From the NCBI RefSeq assembly GCF_018598585.1, contig NZ_JAHESD010000004.1, forward strand, positions 1-64,000: DNA of 64,000 nt. The letters run 5' to 3'. Both the position numbers and the translations under genes were made by a program. This document shows, piece by piece, positions 27,501-35,474 of the stretch. Origin of the DNA: Chryseosolibacter indicum (GTDB taxonomy: Bacteria > Bacteroidota > Bacteroidia > Cytophagales > Cyclobacteriaceae). How positions within the stretch are numbered: position 1 is the stretch's first letter; each line of letters begins with the position of its first letter. The notes beneath the pieces were generated by a model that saw only the letters and a list, made by a program, of their open reading frames with translations, was not told the DNA's origin and did not search any database.

Positions 27501-27603
27501 TGGTGACAGAACTAATAACAGATATAACATGACTTCAGGTATGGACTTAGGGTATTATCCTCAGCCAAGAACATTCATGGTAGGTTTAAATGCTCACTTT
27601 TAA
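24532..27603 (+). CDS. SusC-like TonB-dependent outer-membrane transporter
   Basis: A 1023-residue outer-membrane porin that imports oligosaccharides using TonB energy. Order: signal peptide (ending ITSYAQ), a carboxypeptidase-regulatory-like domain ([23 protein letters not shown]), the SusC box [12 protein letters not shown], the plug domain ([55 protein letters not shown]) and a 22-strand barrel ending in the aromatic motif MVGLNAHF. The length is normal. The SusD gene begins 11 bases later; SusC and SusD form the lidded transport complex. Its cargo should be the oligosaccharides made by the surface GH5 or other endo-enzymes, probably xyloglucan-derived. Confidence 0.96.
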   Translation: [1023 protein letters not shown]

Positions 27604-27614
27604 TTGATATCAAA

Positions 27615-29210
27615 ATGAAAACATATAAAATATTTGCTGCATTAAGCCTTGTAACAGCAATGTCATGCAGTGATGATTTTCTGGAAAGAGAACCGCTCAC
27701 ACAAAAAGCAGTAGAAACTTTTTATGCTACACCTCAAGATGCTTTAGAAGGACTTGTAGCAGCATATGATGTATTACAATCGGGCGATTATGGTCATATT
27801 CTCATGGTTTCTGAAATTGCCTCTGATAATACGTTTGGAGGAGCCGGGAAAAGTGATGGCTTTGGCCAAAATTACTGGGACTGGTTTCGCTCTGAGAACG
27901 ACCTTAATGCAAATGCTTGGGCAAAGTATTATCGTGGGATTTATAGAGCGAATGTTATTCTAGCAAACCTTGAAAAAGTTCAGTGGGGTAGCCAGCAGTC
28001 ATTAAAAACAAGGTATGAATCAGAAGCTAGATTTTTGCGCGCTTTCTTTTATTTCGACCTGGTACGAATGTTTGGTAATGTACCATTGATTACTGCACCA
28101 TTGGAGCCAGGAGAATACGAACAACCGCAGGCAACGCCTGAGCAAGTATATAAGCAAATAGCAGAAGACTTAAAATTTGCAGCTGATAATCTTCCGGCCA
28201 CTCCGTTTACCTCAATTCCTTCGACAGAATATGGACGTGTAACAAAATGGGCAGCTGAATCTTTGCTTGCGCGTGTGTTTCTGTATTACACCGGTTACTA
28301 CGAGAAGTCTGATATTGAGGGCGTATTAACACGTGCTCAAATCCTCACTTATGTAGATGATGTAGTCAATAATAGCGGACATGACCTTGTTCCCGAATTT
28401 AGAAGATTATGGAGGGCTGCAAGCTGGATAGATAAGGACTACGTTGGTGAGGATAATATTGAAACAGTATTTGCAATTAAATACACTTTCAAAGGTCTTA
28501 ACAACTGGAACCTTAACAGTGGTAACAGATGGCAGAAATTCCTGGGACTTCGTAATCAAAACATTTATCCATATGGAGGGGGTTGGGGCTTTTGTACTGT
28601 AACACCGGAGTTATGGAATGCCTATGATGCAAATGATACAAGAAGAACGGCAACCATTATCGATATTAAAACAGAAACTCCGGAGTTTGATGCTGGTGAC
28701 CAGCGTCAATATTCTGGATATGCGCCTAAGAAATATGCTCCTACATCAGACCTTGTTATGAAAGATGGAGCCGAGGTAGTACAGCCAACCGTCGTAACCA
28801 TGGGAGGAAATGATCAGATTGATTGGTTTGATGATTGGGTTATAATTCGTTTTTCAGATGTCTTGTTAATGCAGGCTGAATTACGTCTTGCAGAAGGGGG
28901 AGATGCCTTAACACCTTTGCAAAGAGTAAGAGATCGTGCTTTTGCAGGAAGTGCTCCTTCTGTAGCAGTAACGAAAGCTTCTATAATGGAAGAAAGAAGA
29001 TTGGAATTTGCATTGGAAGGAATCCGTTATTGGGATTTATTACGTCAAGGTATGGATGTAGCAAAGGCAGCAATTGATAGAGATGATGCTGTAGAAGAAC
29101 TAAGAGTGACATTCCGGCCTGAGACAAAAGGTTTATTCAAAATCCCTGAGACACAAATTAATCTTTCTAACAAAAAGATGAATCAAAATCCTGGATGGGA
29201 AGGTTTCTAA
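27615..29210 (+). CDS. SusD/RagB-family surface glycan-binding lipoprotein
   Basis: A 531-residue lipoprotein (lipobox VTAMSC, Cys18) that caps the SusC barrel and binds glycan at the cell surface. The SusD_RagB helical TPR-like scaffold is visible: AYDVLQSG, YRGIYRANVILANLEKV, ARFLRAFFYFDLVRMFGNVPLI, WAAESLLARVFLYYTG. So is the C-terminal SusD motif region FSDVLLMQAELRLAEG, RRLEFALEGIRYWDLLRQG and the end LSNKKMNQNPGW. It overlaps no gene and is 11 bases after SusC. Ligand follows that of the locus, inferred as xyloglucan fragments. Confidence 0.96.
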   Translation: MKTYKIFAALSLVTAMSCSDDFLEREPLTQKAVETFYATPQDALEGLVAAYDVLQSGDYGHILMVSEIASDNTFGGAGKSDGFGQNYWDWFRSENDLNANAWAKYYRGIYRANVILANLEKVQWGSQQSLKTRYESEARFLRAFFYFDLVRMFGNVPLITAPLEPGEYEQPQATPEQVYKQIAEDLKFAADNLPATPFTSIPSTEYGRVTKWAAESLLARVFLYYTGYYEKSDIEGVLTRAQILTYVDDVVNNSGHDLVPEFRRLWRAASWIDKDYVGEDNIETVFAIKYTFKGLNNWNLNSGNRWQKFLGLRNQNIYPYGGGWGFCTVTPELWNAYDANDTRRTATIIDIKTETPEFDAGDQRQYSGYAPKKYAPTSDLVMKDGAEVVQPTVVTMGGNDQIDWFDDWVIIRFSDVLLMQAELRLAEGGDALTPLQRVRDRAFAGSAPSVAVTKASIMEERRLEFALEGIRYWDLLRQGMDVAKAAIDRDDAVEELRVTFRPETKGLFKIPETQINLSNKKMNQNPGWEGF

Positions 29211-29233
29211 CTCCTGTTTATCACAAACTAAAA

Positions 29234-30586
29234 ATGGTTATGAAAAATATTAAATTCTTATTGTTGATAATCTTAGGCGTGATCGCAATGACATCATGCG
29301 AAGATGAAGCTCCTGGATTAGGAAGTGAGCTCTCAGCCTCGGAAATAGACTTTGAGGTGGTGCAGGACTATGCAAAAGATCCAGGTGGAAATACGGTAAT
29401 CCTGAAAAATAATACGCCGGGCACAGTTTCGATATGGGATTATGGGACAGGGAAATCAAACAGGGTTCAAGACACGGTTCACTTTGCCTTTAAGGGTGAT
29501 TATGTTATTAAATTCTCTGCTGTTACACGGGGTGGTATTGTAGAATTAGATCCGGTTACAGTTAAAGTAACAGAGGATAATTTGAATTATGTAAATGATC
29601 CTTTATGGACAGCGCTCTCCGGAGGAGTAGGAAATTCGAAGACCTGGATTCTTGATAACGGTGAATATGGATTTGCAACCGGACCGCTTTCATACGCTGA
29701 TCCTTCAAGAAAACAACTTTGGGGTGATTACCAAATTAATTATGAGCCTGCTGATGTCGGACAGACAGCAGATGATATGGCCTCCGAAATGACCTTTAGT
29801 CTGGCAGGTGGTCCCTTTCTTACAACGAAAAAGCCAAATGAAGGTGTAAATGAAAGTGGTACTTATTTTCTGGATGCCAACAATCATACCTTAACAACCA
29901 CCAATGCTACCATCATACGTCCTAAAGCATTTATTACCAACGCGAGCAATTGGACTTCAAACCTTAATATTCTTGAGCTTACGGGAAATCAGCTGCGTAT
30001 AGCTGTATATAGAACAAATAACGAAGGACCTTGGTGGTATGTCCTTAATTATGTTTCAAAAGAATATGCAGAGAATTATGTTCCTGAAGATAAACCTGAT
30101 CCTAACTTCAATCATGGAAATCAGGGGGATATATTAACAGTAAGTCATTCGAAAACCTGGAAGCTCGATCTTGAAGTTCCTTATAACTGGTCTGATCTTT
30201 CTGGGAAAATGCTCAATAACTGGTCAACGCGTTCGGATATTATGGCTACTGGATGGGCTCCCTATGGAGATGCTGATGTTCAAAATATTGATGAAGCGTC
30301 TATCACATTTGATGCGAATGGAACATTCATTGTAAAGCAGGATAATGGCACAACGCAAACTGGCACTTATGTAATTGATGAGCGTAAAAACTTAATTACC
30401 TTTAAAGATATCATGCCTTCAATACCTGTTGCTGGCTGGGTTTCAGTAACTACTACCGAGGAAAACCAATGGAAAATTGTTAAAGTTGAACGCAATGAAG
30501 TAAATGATGTGGTCACGGGAATCTGGTTTGGTAAAAGAGATCCTGCAAAAGATGAATACATGGTATTCCATTTTGTTCAGCGCTGA
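29234..30586 (+). CDS. Surface glycan-binding protein-like lipoprotein (SusE/SGBP position)
   Basis: A 450-residue lipoprotein (lipobox IAMTSC) at the third place of the SusC-SusD operon, where surface glycan-binding proteins are coded. The N-terminal 100 residues look like a PKD/Ig domain (GTVSIWDYGTGKSNRVQDTVHFAF). Two later segments look alike: one starts at SKTWILDNGEYGF, the other at SKTWKLDLEVPYNW, and each leads to strands with GTY (ESGTYFLDA, QTGTYVIDE). This suggests two tandem lipocalin-like or sandwich domains. ATG 29234 (or 29240) is chosen over ATG 29195, which lies inside SusD. No catalytic motif was seen. Binding function is inferred from position. Confidence 0.8.
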   Translation: MVMKNIKFLLLIILGVIAMTSCEDEAPGLGSELSASEIDFEVVQDYAKDPGGNTVILKNNTPGTVSIWDYGTGKSNRVQDTVHFAFKGDYVIKFSAVTRGGIVELDPVTVKVTEDNLNYVNDPLWTALSGGVGNSKTWILDNGEYGFATGPLSYADPSRKQLWGDYQINYEPADVGQTADDMASEMTFSLAGGPFLTTKKPNEGVNESGTYFLDANNHTLTTTNATIIRPKAFITNASNWTSNLNILELTGNQLRIAVYRTNNEGPWWYVLNYVSKEYAENYVPEDKPDPNFNHGNQGDILTVSHSKTWKLDLEVPYNWSDLSGKMLNNWSTRSDIMATGWAPYGDADVQNIDEASITFDANGTFIVKQDNGTTQTGTYVIDERKNLITFKDIMPSIPVAGWVSVTTTEENQWKIVKVERNEVNDVVTGIWFGKRDPAKDEYMVFHFVQR

Positions 30587-30600
30587 AAATAAAAAAAAGA

Positions 30601-30632
30601 AAGAGTCAAAAGTTGGCTCTTTCTTTTTTTAG
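30601..30632 (+). terminator. Intrinsic terminator after the SusC-SusD-SGBP unit
   Basis: AAAGAGTC (30601-30608) pairs with GGCTCTTT (30616-30623), with one G-U pair, followed by CTTTTTTT. It separates the binding/transport genes from GH2-GH95, implying separate or attenuated transcription. Confidence 0.75.
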
Positions 30633-30644
30633 TATATTCCTCTT

Positions 30645-30662
30645 AATCACAATTGTGATTAC
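30645..30662. promoter_or_regulatory. Perfect 18-bp palindrome, candidate operator of GH2-GH95
   Basis: TAATCACAATTGTGATTA is identical to its reverse complement. It lies between the terminator at 30601 and the GH2 ATG at 30686. The half-site AATCACA suggests a dimeric helix-turn-helix protein. No run of T follows, so it is not a terminator. Confidence 0.5.
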
Positions 30663-30685
30663 ATTTTAATTTCAAATCTTTCTAA

Positions 30686-33115
30686 ATGTTAAGTGTATTT
30701 GTTTTAGTACGCGTCTTGGTCGTCTCTTCCTTTTTACTTTGCATGTTCTCCTGCAATAGAGAACATTCGTCTACGCGAAGCATATATGATTTTAGCGATA
30801 ACTGGAAATTCTATTTAGGCGATCTTCAGGAAGCAAAAGACACGAACTTTAACGATGACCAATGGAGGATGTTAGACCTTCCTCATGATTGGAGCATAGA
30901 AGGAAGTTTTGACGAGAATAGTCCGGCGGGTGTTGGAGGTGGAGCATTAACCGGCGGGACTGGGTGGTATAGGAAGAACTTTGTTTTACAACAAGATCTG
31001 AAAGGCAAGAAAGTCTTCCTGCAATTCGATGGTATTTATCATAACAGTGAAGTTTGGATTAATGGTAACTATTTAGGCAAGAGACCAAACGGTTACATTT
31101 CTTTCGAATATGATGTAACTCCTCACGTGAAGTTTGGTGATGCTTCAAATGTAGTTGCAGTAAAAGTAGATAATGCACAACAACCTAATTCAAGATGGTA
31201 CTCGGGTTCAGGTATTTATCGTGATGTGAGGCTGGTAATTACAGACGAAGTGTACATTCCATATCACGGAACTTTTATAACAACACCTGAAGTAACAGAA
31301 CAATCCGCAAAGGTTAAAATAGATATCGAGGCTTTTAATGCATCAGGAGCAGAGAAACAGGTTGACGTTACTACCTCTTTTTATTCATTCGATAATAAAG
31401 AAATAACTAAAGTTAAAAGTGAATATACTATTCAAGCTAATAAAATAATTACCATTAGCCAGGAAGGAAATATCGATCGACCAAAGTTATGGTCTATAGA
31501 ATCACCGAACAGATACAAAGCGATTACGCAAATTGAAAATAACGGCAAATTGTTGGATGAGTATGTAACTACGTTTGGCATTCGCACCTTCTCTTTTGAT
31601 TCAGCCAAAGGATTTACCCTGAATAGCAAACCCCTTAAGATTAAGGGTGTATGCTTACATCACGACCTTGGATGCCTTGGTGCTGCTTTCCATGTACGTG
31701 CCGCACAAAGACAACTCGAAATTATGAGGGAGATGGGCGTAAATGCAATACGAACTTCTCACAATCCACCTGCGCCTGGGCTTCTTGAGTTGTGCGATAG
31801 CATGGGTTTTATTGTCATGGATGAGATGTTTGACATGTGGAAGAAGAAAAAGACTGATTATGATTATAGTTTAAACTGGGATGATTGGCATAAAAAAGAC
31901 CTTGAAGATTTTGTGAAGCGTGATAGGAACCATCCTTCTGTTATGATATGGAGTATTGGTAATGAGATTGGCGAACAATATGATTCGACAGGAACTGCCA
32001 TAGCCACAGAACTTGCAGGTATAGTAAGAGCACTCGATAGAACAAGACCTATTACCGCAGCTAATAATCAGACGAAGAATAATTACATTATAAAATCGGG
32101 TTCACTTGATTTGATTGGATATAACTACCATCACTCGCAATATGAGGATTTTCCAAAAGATTATCCGGGTAAGAAGTTTATTGCCGCCGAGACTACTTCT
32201 GCACTCGCAACACGCGGTCATTATGATATGCCTTCTGATAGTATCAGAAGATGGCCTATAAGGTGGGATGAAGTCTTTACTAAAGGTAATCCTGATAATA
32301 CTGTGTCAGCTTATGATAACGTAAGCGCACCATGGGGTTCGACTCACGAAGAAACATGGAAAATTGTAAAGAAGCATGGTTTTCTTTCGGGTATGTTCAT
32401 TTGGACTGGTTTTGATTACTTAGGAGAACCCACCCCTTATATCTGGCCCTCACGAAGTTCATACTTCGGAGTAGTAGACCTGGCTGGATTTCCAAAAGAT
32501 GCCTATTACATGTACCAATCCGAATGGACGGAAAAACCTGTTCTTCATGTGTTCCCTCATTGGACCTGGAAGCGAGGTCAGCTTGTAGACGTTTGGGCAT
32601 ATTATAACCAGGCTGATGAGGTTGAATTGTTTGTCAATGACGAGAGTCAAGGTGTTAAGAAGAAGACAGGGGAGGACTTATATGTAATGTGGCACCTTGC
32701 GTTCAAGCCTGGAGTTTTAAAGGCAATATCTCGTAAGAATGGAAAAGAGATAATGGTGAAGGAAATAAGAACCGCAGGAGAGCCATGGGCTTTAAAGCTC
32801 ATTGCGGATCGATCATCTGTAGCTGCAGGTGGTAAAGATCTTTCGTTTATTACAGTCCAGGTATTGGATAAGGATGGCAATATCGTACCTCATGCCGACA
32901 ATCTTATTAAGTTTAATCTTACAGGAGGAGGAAATATTATAGGTGTTGATAATGGTAATCCTGTAAGTCATGAATCATTTAAGGCAAGGGAAAGGAAAGC
33001 TTTTAACGGATTGGCTTTAGCAGTTGTTCAATCTTCTAAAGAAAAGAACATGTTAACATTTTCAGCATCTGCTGCTGGTTTAGAGGGAGCATCCATTCAA
33101 ATCAAAGTTGAATAA
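30686..33115 (+). CDS. GH2 beta-galactosidase-like enzyme, lipoprotein
   Basis: An 809-residue family 2 glycoside hydrolase with a lipoprotein signal (lipobox CMFSC). The order is sugar-binding sandwich (WRMLDLPHDWSIEGSF, GGGTGWYRKNF-like), Ig-like domain, TIM barrel, then C-terminal Ig/DUF4982-type domains. The acid/base is Glu427 in SIGNEIG and the likely nucleophile Glu502 in IAAETTS. The DLPHDWS start is typical of beta-galactosidases. In a xyloglucan locus it would remove beta-1,2-galactose from xylosyl branches after defucosylation. GH95 begins 22 bases downstream, so the two form an operon, with the 18-bp palindrome upstream. Confidence 0.92.
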   Translation: MLSVFVLVRVLVVSSFLLCMFSCNREHSSTRSIYDFSDNWKFYLGDLQEAKDTNFNDDQWRMLDLPHDWSIEGSFDENSPAGVGGGALTGGTGWYRKNFVLQQDLKGKKVFLQFDGIYHNSEVWINGNYLGKRPNGYISFEYDVTPHVKFGDASNVVAVKVDNAQQPNSRWYSGSGIYRDVRLVITDEVYIPYHGTFITTPEVTEQSAKVKIDIEAFNASGAEKQVDVTTSFYSFDNKEITKVKSEYTIQANKIITISQEGNIDRPKLWSIESPNRYKAITQIENNGKLLDEYVTTFGIRTFSFDSAKGFTLNSKPLKIKGVCLHHDLGCLGAAFHVRAAQRQLEIMREMGVNAIRTSHNPPAPGLLELCDSMGFIVMDEMFDMWKKKKTDYDYSLNWDDWHKKDLEDFVKRDRNHPSVMIWSIGNEIGEQYDSTGTAIATELAGIVRALDRTRPITAANNQTKNNYIIKSGSLDLIGYNYHHSQYEDFPKDYPGKKFIAAETTSALATRGHYDMPSDSIRRWPIRWDEVFTKGNPDNTVSAYDNVSAPWGSTHEETWKIVKKHGFLSGMFIWTGFDYLGEPTPYIWPSRSSYFGVVDLAGFPKDAYYMYQSEWTEKPVLHVFPHWTWKRGQLVDVWAYYNQADEVELFVNDESQGVKKKTGEDLYVMWHLAFKPGVLKAISRKNGKEIMVKEIRTAGEPWALKLIADRSSVAAGGKDLSFITVQVLDKDGNIVPHADNLIKFNLTGGGNIIGVDNGNPVSHESFKARERKAFNGLALAVVQSSKEKNMLTFSASAAGLEGASIQIKVE

Positions 33116-33137
33116 GTGAGTATTTTAGAAAAGTATC

Positions 33138-35438
33138 ATGAGATTATCATCCATAAAGATTTATCTGTTTATTTCTTTTTTTACAACAACAGGTTTCACA
33201 CAACCTATAAAAGATAGACCTCTTGAATTGTGGTTTAAGCGACCTGCAAGCGAATGGAATGAAGCCTTACCTGTAGGTAATGGAAGATTAGGCGCAATGG
33301 TCTTTGGTGATGTACATTCTGAAAGACTTCAGCTCAACGAGAGTTCTGTGTGGAGCGGCTCTCCCGCAGATTTTGTCAACCCTAAGGCTAAGGAATCGCT
33401 GAGCGAGATCAGAAGGCTGCTTTTCGAAGAAAAATATGTAGAAGCTGATGAGCTTGCATCAAACGCGATGATGGGGGATAAGCGTGTAGAGAGTTCTTAT
33501 CAGACATTAGGTGATTTGAAATTGAATTTTAAATACGCAAGTAGTGCTCTTGCTGATTACAAACGGAATTTAAATATAAGTAACGCGATCGCAAGTGTGA
33601 ACTATTCAATAGACGATGTCACATATACGAGAGAAGTGTTTTCAAGTGCTCCTGATCAGGTAATAGTAGTACGACTGAGTGCGAGCAAACAGAAATCAAT
33701 TTCGTTTATACTCTCCCAGTCCCGGACAGGAGATAAAGCAAAGTTTACAATAGATAATAAAATCTTGTACATGCGAGAGCACGTTAATAGTGGATCGGGT
33801 GTTAAGCTGGTAAGCGCATTGAAGGTGATTAACGAGGGAGGAGTAGTAAATTATCTTGGAGATTCGATCCAGGTTAAGGAAGCTGACAATGTAACAATAC
33901 TTATTTCTGCTGCTACTAATTATAAACAGAAGGATTATGAAGAATATGCGTTAAGATATCTTAATAATGCCGCAAAGCTTTCTTATTTAAAGTTGAAGGA
34001 AAGGCATATAACAGATTATCAAAAATACTTTAACAGGGTTTCGTTTTCCCTTGGGGCAAATGATACAGTCAATGTGCCTACAGACGTAAGGTTATCACGA
34101 GTGAAAAAAGGCCATACTGATCCTGGTCTCATTACCTTATACTATCAATTTGGTCGTTATCTGCTTATCAGCAGTTCAAGGCCCGGCGGGTTGCCTGCTA
34201 ACTTACAGGGTATATGGGCTGATGGTCTTAACCCCCCATGGAGTGCTGATTACCATATTAACATTAATATACAGATGAACTACTGGTTGTCTGAATTAAC
34301 CAATCTTTCTGAACTACACGAACCATTTTTAAAGTTTATCGATGCACTGCGTGAAGATGGAAGAAAGACAGCGAAGGAAATGTACGGCATAGAAGGAGCT
34401 GTGGCACACTTTACAACCGATGCTTGGCGTTTTACAGAGACATATGGCGAACCAAAGTGGGCGATGTGGCCAATGGGCCTTGCATGGAGTGCGCAGCATC
34501 TATGGGAGCACTATCTTTTTACAAAGGACTTAAAATATTTGCGGGAGCTTGCGTACCCAGCAATGAAAGATGCTGCAGAGTTTTGTAAAAATTGGCTAGT
34601 CGAAGATCCCTCATCAGGATATCTTGTTTCAGGTCCTTCTATTTCTCCTGAGAACACGTTTAAGACACCAGAAGGAAAGGTAGCCACTATGGTAATGGGG
34701 CCGACAATGGATCATATGATCATTCGTGAATTGCTTACGAATACAATTGACGCAGCTGAGATTCTTAAAGTTGACGAAAAATTTAGAGAATCTCTCCGGC
34801 AGGTAAGAGAAAGGCTCACACCGACTCGTGTCGGCAAGGATGGAAGGATACTTGAATGGACAAAAGAATTTGAAGAACCTGAACCTGGGCATAGACACAT
34901 CTCGCATTTATATGGACTGCATCCAGGCAAGGAATTAACAAAAGATTCATTATTGTTAAAGGCAGCACGTAAAACTATAGATTACAGATTAGCACATGGA
35001 GGTGGACATACAGGTTGGAGTAGGGCTTGGATTATTAATTTCTTTGCACGTCTTCACGACGGAGAATTGGCTTATGAAAACCTAATGGCTCTCCTTCAAA
35101 AATCAACATTGCCGAACCTTTTTGATACGCATCCACCGTTTCAAATTGATGGTAATTTTGGTGCAACTGCAGGTATTACTGAAATGTTATTGCAAAGTCA
35201 CAATGATGAGATTTTATTACTTCCTGCTCTTCCTAAAGCATGGGAGAATGGAAGCATTTACGGTATTTGCGCACGAGGTGGTCTTGTTGTTGACCTTGAT
35301 TGGAAGCAAGGAAAGCTCGACCAGGTTTCTATTTTATCTAAAACGGGAGGCGTTTTCCGTATCCGATATGGCTCTCAAATTAAAGAGATGGATGCCGTCA
35401 AAGGAAAGCGGTATAAGCTTAATGGACAGTTACATTAA
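33138..35438 (+). CDS. GH95 alpha-L-fucosidase-like enzyme
   Basis: A 766-residue family 95 glycoside hydrolase with a signal peptide (LFISFFTTTGFTQ). Family landmarks: LWFKRPASEWNEALPVGNGRLGAMVFG and LQLNESSVWSGSP in the N-terminal sandwich; NLQGIWADGLNPPWSADYHININIQMNYW in the (alpha/alpha)6 barrel; and VSGPSISPENTF, HRHISHLYGLHPG and FQIDGNFGATAGITEML. The Glu in SPENTF and the Asp in QIDGNFG fit the conserved catalytic region of GH95. Most members cleave alpha-1,2-fucose, by an inverting mechanism; some act on alpha-L-galactose. Alpha-1,2-fucose caps xyloglucan side chains, which fits the neighbouring enzymes. Periplasmic or surface. Confidence 0.93.
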   Translation: MRLSSIKIYLFISFFTTTGFTQPIKDRPLELWFKRPASEWNEALPVGNGRLGAMVFGDVHSERLQLNESSVWSGSPADFVNPKAKESLSEIRRLLFEEKYVEADELASNAMMGDKRVESSYQTLGDLKLNFKYASSALADYKRNLNISNAIASVNYSIDDVTYTREVFSSAPDQVIVVRLSASKQKSISFILSQSRTGDKAKFTIDNKILYMREHVNSGSGVKLVSALKVINEGGVVNYLGDSIQVKEADNVTILISAATNYKQKDYEEYALRYLNNAAKLSYLKLKERHITDYQKYFNRVSFSLGANDTVNVPTDVRLSRVKKGHTDPGLITLYYQFGRYLLISSSRPGGLPANLQGIWADGLNPPWSADYHININIQMNYWLSELTNLSELHEPFLKFIDALREDGRKTAKEMYGIEGAVAHFTTDAWRFTETYGEPKWAMWPMGLAWSAQHLWEHYLFTKDLKYLRELAYPAMKDAAEFCKNWLVEDPSSGYLVSGPSISPENTFKTPEGKVATMVMGPTMDHMIIRELLTNTIDAAEILKVDEKFRESLRQVRERLTPTRVGKDGRILEWTKEFEEPEPGHRHISHLYGLHPGKELTKDSLLLKAARKTIDYRLAHGGGHTGWSRAWIINFFARLHDGELAYENLMALLQKSTLPNLFDTHPPFQIDGNFGATAGITEMLLQSHNDEILLLPALPKAWENGSIYGICARGGLVVDLDWKQGKLDQVSILSKTGGVFRIRYGSQIKEMDAVKGKRYKLNGQLH

Positions 35439-35474
35439 TAAATTTACCATCAATATTATTTGATAGTAAATTTA
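35439..35474. terminator. Bidirectional hairpin between GH95 and GH5
   Basis: TAAATTTACCATCAA (35439-35453) pairs with TTGATAGTAAATTTA (35460-35474), with one mismatch, around a 6-base loop. The right arm covers the last codons of the convergent GH5 gene. The A/T-rich ends would give U-rich tails in both directions. Confidence 0.55.

Noticed and set aside
29195-29233. ATG 29195 start for the surface lipoprotein, overlapping SusD
   Set aside because: It would add 13 non-hydrophobic residues before the lipoprotein signal; ATG 29234 gives a standard signal.
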